Of a stretch of 64,000 nucleotides of DNA, positions 33,403-42,515 are shown in pieces. How positions within the stretch are numbered: the first letter of the stretch is position 1; each line of letters begins with the position of its first letter. Both the position numbers and the translations under genes were made by a program. Below the pieces are notes generated by a model. It was not told the DNA's origin, ran no database searches, and was given only the letters and a program-made list of their open reading frames with translations. Source of the DNA: M3007 sp038203695 (GTDB lineage: Bacteria > Bacteroidota > Bacteroidia > Chitinophagales > Saprospiraceae); assembly GCA_038203695.1 (NCBI GenBank), contig JBBRDQ010000001.1:1-64000 (forward strand). Reading direction: 5' to 3'.

Positions 33403-33624
33403 GCTGTTATTTTTTGAATGAACTTGAAATTTGGCAAGTCTACAACCGGCGAAATCTCAAAAAGTTGGCCGCAAAAGTCGCGTTTTCTACCTAATAAATA
33501 ACGGATATGGGAATCTAACCACTAAATTTTCCATTTTATGCCGGGCTTAAAACGGTTTTCGAACTTAACCATTTCATAATCCAAACATAACATTCGCTTT
33601 CCAGGTGCCGCCAAAATCCACCTT

Positions 33625-33632
33625 TACCTTTG
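33625..33632 (+). promoter_or_regulatory. -7 promoter element TACCTTTG before btaA
   Basis: Matches TAnnTTTG and ends 15 bases before the ATG at 33648. Its position makes a TTG start at 33630 unlikely, because that codon would lie inside the promoter. Confidence 0.5.
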
Positions 33633-33647
33633 GCTGTTAAAAAGGCA

Positions 33648-34832
33648 ATGGGGCTTGCACAAACGTTTGAAGAACAACTTTTCAGCCAGATTCACGGCAA
33701 AAACCTGGTGTACAATACCTGTTGGGAAGATCCACGCTGCGATCGGGAACTGCTCCAGCTGGATCGGGACAGCCAGATTGTAATGCTGACCAGCGCCGGC
33801 TGTAATGCCCTGGATTATTTGCTGGACGATCCGGCGCAAATACATTGCGTTGACCTCAATCCCCGACAAAATGCCCTGTTAGACCTCAAAAAGGCGCTTT
33901 TTTTGGGTGCTAATTATACAACGTTGTTCGATTTTTTCGGCTTCGGTACGGTCCGCGACGGACGCGCGATTTTTGAAAATGCCTTATTACCGCATCTGCA
34001 AGCCCCTTATTCACGGCAATACTGGGAACGCAACCTGCATTTTTTCAACGGTAAAGGACTGCGCAAGTCGTTTTACTGGTATGGCAGCAGCGGTGCCGTT
34101 GCGTGGTTGATACGGCAATGGTTGCAGCGCCAACCGGAAACGCGCCGGCTGATCCATGCGCTAATAACCGCAGAATCGGTCGCCGAACAACGCGCCTGGT
34201 ACGAACAACTGGAGCCACAAATCCTGAATCGTTTTTTGCGCTGGTTTATACGCCAGCATTTTGTCCAAAGCATGCTTGGCGTACCCAAAACGCAGCAACA
34301 CCTCGCGGCGGCTTATTACCCCGAAGGAATGGCCGGTTATATCCGGCAGTGTTTCCGCCACGTGTTTACCCAGTTGTCGCTGCGCGATAACTATTTCTGG
34401 AAACTGTATTTACACGGCCATTACACGGTGGATTGCTGCCCGAACTACCTGAAAATCGAGCATTTTGCTACCCTGAAAGACCGGGTAGCGCGCATTCGCA
34501 CCCACACTACTTCGCTCAGTGATTTTTTGAAACTGCATCCCGGCCAGTACTCGCATTTTGTGCTGCTCGATCACCAGGACTGGCTGGCCGCACATTTACG
34601 TCCGGCCCTGGAGGAAGAGTGGCAATTGATTTTACAAAATGCTGCGCCGAATGCCCGGGTATTGCTGCGATCGGCAGCCCTTGAGCTCGACTTTTTGCCT
34701 GATTTTGTGCGTGAGCGGGTTACATTTGATCAGACCGCCGCTACTAGTGCACAGGCTAAAGACCGGGTTGGCACCTACGCCAGTACCTGGATCGGCACGA
34801 TACACTCCAATTATGCAGAACGAAACAGTTAG
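33648..34832 (+). CDS. btaA: BtaA, 3-amino-3-carboxypropyl transferase (DUF3419)
   Basis: A 394-residue protein of the BtaA/DUF3419 family, which transfers the 3-amino-3-carboxypropyl group of S-adenosylmethionine to diacylglycerol, the first step of betaine lipid (DGTS) synthesis. The family motifs are strong: KNLVYNTCWEDPRCDRELL at the N terminus, MLTSAGCNALDYLL (SAM site) and CVDLNPRQNALLDLK. The length is typical for bacterial BtaA. The ATG at 33648 is preferred over TTG 33630. It overlaps btaB by 20 bases, so the two are made together. Betaine lipids replace phospholipids in some bacteria when phosphate is scarce. Confidence 0.88.
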   Translation: MGLAQTFEEQLFSQIHGKNLVYNTCWEDPRCDRELLQLDRDSQIVMLTSAGCNALDYLLDDPAQIHCVDLNPRQNALLDLKKALFLGANYTTLFDFFGFGTVRDGRAIFENALLPHLQAPYSRQYWERNLHFFNGKGLRKSFYWYGSSGAVAWLIRQWLQRQPETRRLIHALITAESVAEQRAWYEQLEPQILNRFLRWFIRQHFVQSMLGVPKTQQHLAAAYYPEGMAGYIRQCFRHVFTQLSLRDNYFWKLYLHGHYTVDCCPNYLKIEHFATLKDRVARIRTHTTSLSDFLKLHPGQYSHFVLLDHQDWLAAHLRPALEEEWQLILQNAAPNARVLLRSAALELDFLPDFVRERVTFDQTAATSAQAKDRVGTYASTWIGTIHSNYAERNS

Positions 34833-35457
34833 TTTGCCCCAATCAGATGCGATGCGCCGCTATTATCGCTGGCACGCGCTGATCTATGACCTCACCCGCT
34901 GGACTTTTTTGCTTGGTAGGAACACGTTGTTAAAAGAACTGGATCTCGAAAAAGTGCCGGCACCTGTCCTCCTGGAAGTGGGCTGCGGAACGGGCCGCAA
35001 TCTGCGAATCCTGGCTATTCGGCATCCCACTGTAACACTCATCGGTATCGACGTCTCGACTGATATGCTGACACGGGCGTTCAAATCCACTGCCTCCTAT
35101 TCGCGGCGCGTCTTATTGTTTGAAGCAGCCTATCGCCCTGAAATGCGGATTAAGTTGGCTCACAAGCCGGATTTTGTGTTATTTTCTTACGCCCTTACCA
35201 TGTTCAATCCCGGATGGGAAGCTGCGATCGACCGCGCCTGGCAGGATTTGCCGGTAGGCGGACAGATTGTCGTAGTGGATTTTTACGCCACGCCAGTTGC
35301 CGGATTTGGCTGGTGGATGGGGAAAAATCATGTCCGGATGGATGGCCATTTGCTGCCGTATTTGCAGGCAAAATTCACCCCAGTCCAACAGACTGTACAC
35401 CCGGCTTATTTGGGATTGTGGCAGTACTTTATTTTTATCGGTCAAAAAACCGACTAG
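34813..35457 (+). CDS. btaB: BtaB-like SAM methyltransferase
   Basis: A 214-residue class I methyltransferase. Motif I is VLLEVGCGTGRNL, and the acidic residue of motif II is in IGIDVSTDML. It begins within the end of btaA (20-base overlap). In known betaine lipid pathways BtaB adds three methyl groups to the homoserine head group of diacylglycerylhomoserine. The methyltransferase fold is certain from the sequence; the BtaB role is assigned from the fused-like gene arrangement with btaA and from overall similarity (LFSYALTMFNPGWEAAIDRA). The start at 34813 is the first ATG giving the usual N terminus. Confidence 0.82.
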   Translation: MQNETVSLPQSDAMRRYYRWHALIYDLTRWTFLLGRNTLLKELDLEKVPAPVLLEVGCGTGRNLRILAIRHPTVTLIGIDVSTDMLTRAFKSTASYSRRVLLFEAAYRPEMRIKLAHKPDFVLFSYALTMFNPGWEAAIDRAWQDLPVGGQIVVVDFYATPVAGFGWWMGKNHVRMDGHLLPYLQAKFTPVQQTVHPAYLGLWQYFIFIGQKTD

Positions 35458-35588
35458 TTAAGGCTGCGCTTAACCATTCATTCATTCAAACTTAACCTGC
35501 ACTTTCGGTCTTACCCTTTGTTCTTGCCCACCTTTGTACCGAATTTGAACTTGTAGTTTTTTAGCATACGAAAATGGGTTTCAGTTAG

Positions 35589-35629
35589 GTGGGAAATCCG
35601 GCGAAATGCCGGTTTTCCACAATTTTTTT
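35589..35629 (+). terminator. Hairpin with T run after btaAB / before phosphatase gene
   Basis: GTGGGAAAT CCGGC gaaat GCCGG TTTTCCAC forms a stem (outer part imperfect) directly followed by AATTTTTTTA. It is 130 bases after btaB and 35 bases before the next gene, so it could end the bta transcript or act as an attenuator in the leader of the phosphatase gene. Confidence 0.6.
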
Positions 35630-35664
35630 ATGCTAGAAAATCGTACAGCAAAACAACGGAACGA

Positions 35665-36930
35665 ATGCGATTAGTTTGGTCTCTTTTATTGGCGATGCTC
35701 CTGCAATATCACCACGCCAACGCACAAAGTAACGCCCCAGTCACCAGCGCGTTTACCGTCTTCAGCAAAACACTTAGTGCACAACTCAACTCCTTTACCA
35801 ACGACACTACGGTTACGTTTGCGCAGATGGAGCCGTATTTAGCCGCAGCCTTTGCGGTGTATCAAAAGAAAAAACGCCTCGAACGCGCGGAAAAACCGCA
35901 GACAAAATATCTTTTTGTGGTCACGCTCGATGGTATGCGCTGGCAGGATGTCTTCAACGGCGCGGATAGCCTGCTCCTCCACAACCGGGAATATGTGCAT
36001 GATACGGCCGCCTACCGAAATTTGTACTGGGATACCACACCAGCATTGCGCCGACAGCGGTTGATGCCGTTTTTGTGGTCTACAATTGCCAGCAAAGGGC
36101 AGATTCACGGCAACCGGAAGTACGACAACAACGTAAATGTCGCCAATGGCATGTGGTTCAGTTATCCGGGTTACAATGAAATTTTTACCGGTCAGCCCGA
36201 CGACGAGCATATTAAAAGCAACCTGAAAATTGCGAATCCGAATGAGAATGTACTGGAGTTTTTGAATAAACAGAAGGGTTTCCGCAACAAGGTAGTCGCT
36301 TTTGGGTCGTGGGATGCGTTCCCGGCCATTCTCAATGAAAAGCGTTCTAATATGCTGGTTAACAGCGGTTTCGAAAATCGAACGGAAGGGTCGGTAAGTC
36401 GGGCACAAGTGTTGCTCAATAAAATGCAGCACGAACAACCCAAGCCCTGGAAGGAAGACGAACGCTTCGATGTTTTTACCTGGGCATTTGCCGATGAGTA
36501 TATTCGGGCGCACCATCCGCGCGTATGTTACATCGGTTTTGGCGACACGGACGAGTTTGCGCATGAAGGCCATTACGATCTGTATCTGGATGCTGCCCAC
36601 CAGGCTGATCTGTGGCTGGCCGAACTCTGGCAATACCTCCAATCGGACGCTAAATACCAGGGGAAAACCACTTTGCTCATTACGACGGATCATGGACGCG
36701 GCGACAAAATCAAAAAGCAATGGCGCGATCACAATGCCCGCATAGAAGGCGCGGATCAGATCTGGTGCGCTGCTATGGGTCCCGATACGCCTGCGCACGG
36801 CGAACTAAAAACGCCCGGCCAGTTGTACCAGAAACAAATGGCGCAGACGATGGCCAATTTATTGGGCTTTACGTTCGCGCCACAGCGACATACGCCGGCA
36901 CCTGCAGCGGCGATTATACTGGGGAAATAA
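35665..36930 (+). CDS. Secreted alkaline-phosphatase-superfamily hydrolase
   Basis: A 421-residue enzyme with a signal peptide (MRLVWSLLLAMLLQYHHANA). The fold marker FVVTLDGMRWQDVFNG holds the first metal ligand Asp, and LLITTDHGRG holds the later Asp-His ligands, with GFGDTDEFAHEGHYD between them. The usual phospho- or sulfo-accepting Ser/Thr is likely in MWFSYPGYNEIFTGQ. Superfamily members are phosphatases, phosphodiesterases or sulfatases; I cannot fix which, but no sulfatase CxPSR motif is seen. Its position after the betaine lipid genes hints at phosphate recovery. Confidence 0.85.
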   Translation: MRLVWSLLLAMLLQYHHANAQSNAPVTSAFTVFSKTLSAQLNSFTNDTTVTFAQMEPYLAAAFAVYQKKKRLERAEKPQTKYLFVVTLDGMRWQDVFNGADSLLLHNREYVHDTAAYRNLYWDTTPALRRQRLMPFLWSTIASKGQIHGNRKYDNNVNVANGMWFSYPGYNEIFTGQPDDEHIKSNLKIANPNENVLEFLNKQKGFRNKVVAFGSWDAFPAILNEKRSNMLVNSGFENRTEGSVSRAQVLLNKMQHEQPKPWKEDERFDVFTWAFADEYIRAHHPRVCYIGFGDTDEFAHEGHYDLYLDAAHQADLWLAELWQYLQSDAKYQGKTTLLITTDHGRGDKIKKQWRDHNARIEGADQIWCAAMGPDTPAHGELKTPGQLYQKQMAQTMANLLGFTFAPQRHTPAPAAAIILGK

Positions 36931-36946
36931 AATTAAAAAAGAAATA

Positions 36947-36995
36947 AAGAGGAAGGAGAAATAACGCTTGGCGAGCGTTATTCCTCCTTCCTCTT
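36947..36995. terminator. Bidirectional hairpin terminator
   Basis: Arms of 22 bases (36947-36968 and 36974-36995) pair with one mismatch: AAGAGGAAGGAGAAATAACG and its complement. It lies between the convergent phosphatase and GH3 genes. Confidence 0.85.
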
Positions 36996-37013
36996 GGTCG
37001 CAAGAAACCCGAA

Positions 37014-38555
37014 CTAACCACCTGCTTTACCGGCCAGAAACGCTTCAAAATCATCCAGTTGGGCGGTTTTAAGCACCCGCGGGATTTTGGCCTGTCCGTT
37101 CAGTTTGCCGCGATTGGACAACCAGCCCAGAAATACATCGTTGGACAATATTTTTACCCGGATCGTGCGCAGGGCATAGATCCGTTCGACGGCGTAGTCT
37201 TCATTGAGCCGGCATAGTTCTTCGTCTACCGCTTGGGCAAAATCATCGCCGCTGACGGACTGATTCTCAACCGACACGTACCATTGATGCGCCCAGCCGG
37301 AGCCTTCGCGCACGCCGGCTACCGAAAATTCGCGGACGCCCGCCCGCAGACGCGCATCGGCACAACGCACCGCTTCGTTGAGGTTATCGATCGAAAGGTG
37401 CTCGCCACAAACCGAGAGGTACTGTTTGGTGCGGCCGGTGAGTTTCATTTCAGCCGCTGCTACATTGCTAAACTGCACGGTGTCGCCCAGCAAATAGCGC
37501 CAGGCACCGGCACAGGTACTGATTAGCAGCGCATAATTTTTTCCTTCTTCAACTTCCGCCAGGGTGCAGACACTCGGAAACTCTGTGCGTAAGTCGCCAT
37601 TATCGTCAAAGTTTTCTGCGTTAAAAGGCACAAATTCGAAAAAAATGCCGCCGTTGGTGAGCAGTTGCATAGCGCGTTTATCGGGATTGCGCTGGTAGGC
37701 AAAGAATCCTTCCGAAGCCATATAACTGTCGACATACTGTACCGGCTGACCGAACAACTGTTCCAGCGCCGGGCGATAGGGCTCGAAAAACACCCCCCCG
37801 TGTACCATAACCGAGAAATTCGGCCACAGGTCGTGGATGGTGCGCAAACCGTGTTGCTCGATAATTTTTTCCAGGATCAATTGCATCCACATGGGATTGC
37901 TGACGGCAAAACCGATATCCCACGTCGGCGCTTCGTCGGCGATTTGCTGGATGCGGTCGCTCCACTCCGGCAGATCAGTAATATGACGGCCCGGCCGGTA
38001 GGAACGCTCCATCAACAGCGGACGGTTCATGCCGATAATGCCCGAAAGGTCGCCGCTCCAGTGCCGGCCTTCACGACGCGGTGTGGTGCAAGAGCCGACC
38101 ATCAGCATCTGTTTGGTGTACTGATCGGATGGCAGGTCGAAGTGATTCATGTCGAAAAACAGGCGGCGAGATCCGCGTTTCATGGCGCGCAGCATGGCTT
38201 CCGTTACCGGAATGTATTTGGTAGCCGCCTGACTGGTACCGCTCGACAAAGCGAAGTAGGGTACTTCACCCGGCCAGCATACGTCGGGTGAATCGCACAA
38301 ATGTGCCTGCGACCACCAGCGGTCGTAGATCGTTTGGTAATCCATCGCAGGTACTTGCTGGCGGAAAGCATGGATAATATCGGGCGCATGCAGGATATCG
38401 CGAAAATCGTAATACTGGCCGAAAGCGGTTTTGCGGGCTTTGCGCAGTAAATTGTGCAGTTGAAAATACTGCTGTTCTTCTGGGGTGAGAGGAGTGCGAT
38501 TGGCAAATGCACCAATGCGGGTACCATTCTGGATGATTGCTCCGAGTAAAGACAT
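37014..38555 (-). CDS. GH3-fold adenylate-forming enzyme
   Basis: A 513-residue protein of the GH3 family (auxin-responsive promoter family by plant name), which activates a carboxylic acid with ATP and often couples it to an amino acid. The ATP loop is FALSSGTSQAATKYIP (near residues 100-115); later signature regions YMASEGFFAYQRN and YRYLLGDTVQFSN-like (WRYLLGDTVQF) are present. Bacterial members have few known substrates; many are encoded in biosynthetic loci or stand alone as here. Length and order of motifs are normal. It converges on the phosphatase gene. Confidence 0.9.
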   Translation of the reverse strand: MSLLGAIIQNGTRIGAFANRTPLTPEEQQYFQLHNLLRKARKTAFGQYYDFRDILHAPDIIHAFRQQVPAMDYQTIYDRWWSQAHLCDSPDVCWPGEVPYFALSSGTSQAATKYIPVTEAMLRAMKRGSRRLFFDMNHFDLPSDQYTKQMLMVGSCTTPRREGRHWSGDLSGIIGMNRPLLMERSYRPGRHITDLPEWSDRIQQIADEAPTWDIGFAVSNPMWMQLILEKIIEQHGLRTIHDLWPNFSVMVHGGVFFEPYRPALEQLFGQPVQYVDSYMASEGFFAYQRNPDKRAMQLLTNGGIFFEFVPFNAENFDDNGDLRTEFPSVCTLAEVEEGKNYALLISTCAGAWRYLLGDTVQFSNVAAAEMKLTGRTKQYLSVCGEHLSIDNLNEAVRCADARLRAGVREFSVAGVREGSGWAHQWYVSVENQSVSGDDFAQAVDEELCRLNEDYAVERIYALRTIRVKILSNDVFLGWLSNRGKLNGQAKIPRVLKTAQLDDFEAFLAGKAGG

Positions 38556-38713
38556 TGTCGTGTGGTGGGTTTCAAAATCCGCGTAAAGGTCTAACCAAAT
38601 TATTGGTTTTATTGTAAATCAATCGTTAACTTTTAAATAGTATTTGTATTAAAATGTGCAAATGCCTGCCCGAAGCCTGCAATAAATCCACTGACTAATT
38701 GCAGGTAATTCCC

Positions 38714-38721
38714 TATTTTTG
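38714..38721 (+). promoter_or_regulatory. -7 promoter element TATTTTTG
   Basis: Matches TAnnTTTG, 32 bases before the beta-propeller gene at 38754. The region upstream is AT-rich but shows no TTG at the best spacing. Confidence 0.5.
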
Positions 38722-38753
38722 GCACCGAAAAATTAATTTCAAACGCCCGTTTT

Positions 38754-41372
38754 ATGTTCCAGCGTCAGACCACACCCCCCTTTCCAGTGCGAAATATCTT
38801 GATAATAGCCGTTATGGCTTTAATCCTTTTGGGTTATTCATTACAAAAAAACCGCGAAGTCCCACTGACTGATTCGTCCGGCGAACCTGAAAAAGAGGCG
38901 GCCGAACATCAGGGCAGCGGTTTGTGGCCCGACGAATGGCAATACCTGATCCGGGAATACCCCGATTTCAAACCCGGATTGCGCGCTTATAAAACCGCTC
39001 TCACCCGTGCGCGCGATGGCGTGCAATCGCGTGGAAACAACCCCGGATTTAATGCTCCCTGGACCATTGAAGGCCCAGGCAATATCGGTTCCAGGGTCAA
39101 TACCATTAAAGCCGATCCCACTAATCCGGACATTATCTATATCGGCTATTGCCGCGGCGGCGTCTGGAAAACAATCGACGGCGGACTGTCCTGGAATCCG
39201 ATCTTCGACGGGCAAAATGCGCTGGCGATCGGTGATATCGAACTCGATCCGCAAAACCCGAATATCGTCTATGTAGGTACCGGCGATCCCAATATTAGCG
39301 GCTACCCGTTTGTCGGCGACGGATTGTGGAAAAGTACGGATGCGGGGACTACCTGGAAATACTTAGGGCTTGAAAATCAACGCATTATCTCTAAGATTAT
39401 CATTCACCCCACCAATCCAAATATCTTATATGTCGGCACTATGGGTCTGCCTTTTACCCGCAACAATGAACGTGGTTTGTACAAGTCCAGCAACGGCGGA
39501 CAGACCTGGGAGCAAGTTTTGTTTGTCTCCAATGCCAGCGGCGTGATCGACCTGCAAATGTCGGGTAGTGATCCAAATACGCTGTATGCATCTGTCTGGG
39601 ATCGCATCCGCAATAATCAGGAAAGTTTCGTCACCGGTAACAACGCCCGCATCTGGAAAACCACCAATGGCGGTAATTCATGGACCAAACTCGAAGGTGG
39701 ATTGCCGCAAAATAGAAAAAGCCGGATCGGACTGTCCATTTCGGCCAATGATCCGAACTTTGTGCTCGCAGTCGTAGTGGATTCCACGCTCGACATGGAC
39801 AACATCTATAAAACCACCGACGCCGGCGCTTCCTGGTCGCCATTGCCCCAGACGGGGCTGGATGCCGGTTTTATGGGCGGTTTTGGCTGGTATTTTGGCA
39901 AAGTATTCATCAATCCGTTCGATGACAACGACCTGTATGTCTGCGGAATAGAATTGTGGCGCTCGGTAGATGGCGGCGAAAACTGGTTTATTACTACGCC
40001 CGAATGGTGGACCTACGAGGTACATGCTGACAAACACGACCTGGCTTTCATCGATGCCAACACGGTTTTATTAGCCACCGACGGCGGGTTGTACCGCTCT
40101 TCCGACAGTGGGCAATCCTGGGCAAAAATCGAAAATAACCCCACCAGCCAGTTTTACCGGGTGGCATTCAACCCTTTTCAGCCCGATTGGTATATCGGCG
40201 GGATGCAGGATAATGGCACGGCCGGCGGGGATGCCTCCATTGTCAACGACTGGCCGCGGCTGTTTGGCGGGGATGGCTTTCAAGCCGTTTATCACCCCGA
40301 AGACCCGAATGTTTTTTATTATGAAACCCAAAACGGGACGATTTATGGCGTTGATATGGACGGAAACGTGAATTCGGTAAGCGGTACACTCACCGACGAC
40401 CGGCGCGATTGGGATATGCCTTATTTTATCAGTCCCAATAATTACGAAGTCATGTACGCCGGAACGTACCGTGTGCAACAGAGTTATGGCCATCCGCCCA
40501 ACTGGTTTCCCGTCAGCCCCGATTTGACCGACGGGATCATTTATGGCAGTCGCTACCACGTGATCACGACCGTCCATGAAAGTTCGCTGGAGACCGACCT
40601 GCTCTATGCGGGCACCTCCGACGCTAATGTCTGGCGCGGGAATCCAACCCAGCAAGACTGGGTAAATATCAGCGCCGGCCTGCCCGAACGCTTCGTTTCC
40701 AGCGTGAAAGCGTCGCCCAACCTACTCGACCGCGTGTACGTAACCCAAACCGGCTATAAAGACAACGACCCGCAACCACACCTGCACCGCTCCGACGACC
40801 GCGGCAATACCTGGACGAATATCGCCGGCAATCTGCCTGGTTTTGCCATCTACGACGTGCTGATTATGCCCGGGCATCAGGATTCAATTATATTTGTCGG
40901 CACCGACGGCGGTGTTTACGGCACGATCAATGGCGGTCAGCATTGGGAACGGCTCGGCACGGGTATGCCCTTTGTGCCGGTGTTTGCCCTAACCCTCAAT
41001 CCGGTACTTAAAACGCTGGTTGCCGGCACACATGCCCGCAGTATCATGACTTTTCCGCTAGATTCGATTCAACTGGGCAACAATGTTTCCACGTTTACCC
41101 CCGGTGGTGTGTTAGCGCCTTCGCTGCGGGTGTTGCCCAACTTAGTGACCGATCACGCCAATCTGGTGCTGAAAAACCTCCCATCGCGCCGGCAAACAGC
41201 GATTTTTATCACCAACGCAGCAGGAAAGGTGGTTTGGGAAGAACAATTCACGGGTCTGCAAGCGCAGGAAACTCCCATAGACCTGGCCGATCTGGCAGCC
41301 GGCGTCTATTTTGCCTTTGCGCGCAGCGACGGACGTATCTGGGGGCAGTCTAAATTTGTGGTGGTAAAATAA
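38754..41372 (+). CDS. Type IX secreted beta-propeller (BNR/sortilin-like) protein
   Basis: An 872-residue exported protein. An N-terminal hydrophobic stretch (about residues 13-27) is the signal. Blades carry the repeated Asp-box/BNR pattern, for example GGVWKTIDGGLSWNPIFDG, GLWKSTDAGTTWKYLG, GLYKSSNGGQTWEQV, LYRSSDSGQSWAKIE and HRSDDRGNTWTNIAG, about ten in all, as in sortilin/VPS10 and glycosidase-like propellers. The last 85 residues form a type A sorting domain (LVTDHANLVLKNLPSRRQ ... GVYFAFARSDGR ... KFVVVK). It should be a surface or released protein that binds or cleaves glycans or peptides; no catalytic site is obvious. Confidence 0.85.
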   Translation: MFQRQTTPPFPVRNILIIAVMALILLGYSLQKNREVPLTDSSGEPEKEAAEHQGSGLWPDEWQYLIREYPDFKPGLRAYKTALTRARDGVQSRGNNPGFNAPWTIEGPGNIGSRVNTIKADPTNPDIIYIGYCRGGVWKTIDGGLSWNPIFDGQNALAIGDIELDPQNPNIVYVGTGDPNISGYPFVGDGLWKSTDAGTTWKYLGLENQRIISKIIIHPTNPNILYVGTMGLPFTRNNERGLYKSSNGGQTWEQVLFVSNASGVIDLQMSGSDPNTLYASVWDRIRNNQESFVTGNNARIWKTTNGGNSWTKLEGGLPQNRKSRIGLSISANDPNFVLAVVVDSTLDMDNIYKTTDAGASWSPLPQTGLDAGFMGGFGWYFGKVFINPFDDNDLYVCGIELWRSVDGGENWFITTPEWWTYEVHADKHDLAFIDANTVLLATDGGLYRSSDSGQSWAKIENNPTSQFYRVAFNPFQPDWYIGGMQDNGTAGGDASIVNDWPRLFGGDGFQAVYHPEDPNVFYYETQNGTIYGVDMDGNVNSVSGTLTDDRRDWDMPYFISPNNYEVMYAGTYRVQQSYGHPPNWFPVSPDLTDGIIYGSRYHVITTVHESSLETDLLYAGTSDANVWRGNPTQQDWVNISAGLPERFVSSVKASPNLLDRVYVTQTGYKDNDPQPHLHRSDDRGNTWTNIAGNLPGFAIYDVLIMPGHQDSIIFVGTDGGVYGTINGGQHWERLGTGMPFVPVFALTLNPVLKTLVAGTHARSIMTFPLDSIQLGNNVSTFTPGGVLAPSLRVLPNLVTDHANLVLKNLPSRRQTAIFITNAAGKVVWEEQFTGLQAQETPIDLADLAAGVYFAFARSDGRIWGQSKFVVVK

Positions 41373-41515
41373 ATTGCCGCAGTATAGGAAACATGACGGC
41401 CAGAAAATTGCTTTCCTGGCGATCCATTGGATAGGTAGGCGTAATAAACTGCGTCGTGTGTTCTAAGTTAAAAAACAAAAAATGAGTGACTGTGAAAAAT
41501 AAACAACAAAAAGTT

Positions 41516-41523
41516 TATTTTTG
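41516..41523 (+). promoter_or_regulatory. -7 promoter element TATTTTTG
   Basis: Matches TAnnTTTG in the 215-base gap before the endonuclease gene, 64 bases ahead of its ATG. Confidence 0.4.
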
Positions 41524-41587
41524 CCGGTGAAATAAAGAAGGTCGTACAGGCTTCCCTTTTCATACTTCACTTTTCACTCCTGATAAA

Positions 41588-42511
41588 ATGGCTCGACGCT
41601 CATCTTCCGATTCCGGTGGTTTTCTGTTTAAAACTGGTGCCTTTGCGGTGTTAGCCGCCGTGGCTTTTTGGCTTTTTAATCAATTTTCGGGCAAAAAACC
41701 GGCAGAAACTGCGGATAGTACCCCGAAAACAGAACTGCCTGCTTCCGCCGATCCCAAACCCGCGACACCCAACCCGACGGTTTCGCAGGTGCCGGAAAAT
41801 ATCCTGCCGGTTTCGACAACTGGCGAGATCGTACGCCACACCTGGTACACCCTTTCGTATTCCGAAGACCATGAACAGGCCGAATGGGTGGCGTATGATC
41901 TGACCCGCGACCGCTTGAATGAAAACTGGGCGGCCCGGCCCAATACCTTCCGCCCCGACGCAGCAGTGCGCACCGAAAGCGCTACGCCACGCGATTACAA
42001 TGCCAGTGGTTACGACAAGGGTCACCTCTGCCCGGCCGCCGATATGGCTTTCAGTGAATCGGCCATCGACGAGACTTTTTTTATGAGCAATATGAGCCCG
42101 CAGGTGCCGGCGTTCAATGTCGGTATCTGGCGGGAACTGGAGGAATTGACCCGCGACTGGGCGCGCAAATTCAACCACCTGTACATTGTGACCGGCCCCG
42201 TACTTACGCAGCCCGGGCTGGCGCAGATCGGCTTTAGCAAAGTAACCGTTCCGGCGGCTTATTATAAAGTTTTGTATGCTCCCGACCAGCAGCGCGCCAT
42301 TGCGTTTATGATACCCAATGCCCGCAGCATCCAGCCGGTGATGAACTATGCCTGTAGCATCGACCAAGTGGAAAAGTTGACCGCCCTTGATTTTTTTCCG
42401 CAACTTTTACAAGGAATGGACGAAGAACTGGAAGGTTCGCTCGATAAAGATGCCTGGCCAATCAATCGGCAGCGCTATGAAATGCGGGTAAAAGAATGGA
42501 ATGATAAATAG
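41588..42511 (+). CDS. NucA-type DNA/RNA non-specific endonuclease
   Basis: A 307-residue membrane-anchored or secreted nuclease of the beta-beta-alpha-metal type. The N-terminal hydrophobic segment (about residues 17-31) is the anchor or signal; a Pro/Thr-rich linker follows (to about 70). The active site YDKGHLCPAADM (His146 as general base, with Asp143) precedes MSNMSPQVPAFNVGIWRELE, in which the Asn binds the metal. The Lys in DKGH replaces the more common Arg of DRGH. The enzyme should degrade extracellular DNA and RNA, perhaps for nutrition or in competition. Confidence 0.91.
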   Translation: MARRSSSDSGGFLFKTGAFAVLAAVAFWLFNQFSGKKPAETADSTPKTELPASADPKPATPNPTVSQVPENILPVSTTGEIVRHTWYTLSYSEDHEQAEWVAYDLTRDRLNENWAARPNTFRPDAAVRTESATPRDYNASGYDKGHLCPAADMAFSESAIDETFFMSNMSPQVPAFNVGIWRELEELTRDWARKFNHLYIVTGPVLTQPGLAQIGFSKVTVPAAYYKVLYAPDQQRAIAFMIPNARSIQPVMNYACSIDQVEKLTALDFFPQLLQGMDEELEGSLDKDAWPINRQRYEMRVKEWNDK

Positions 42512-42515
42512 GCAT

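Noticed and set aside
35839..36798. A 319-codon minus-strand frame over the phosphatase
   Set aside because: Antisense shadow; the opposite strand has a signal peptide and metal-site motifs.
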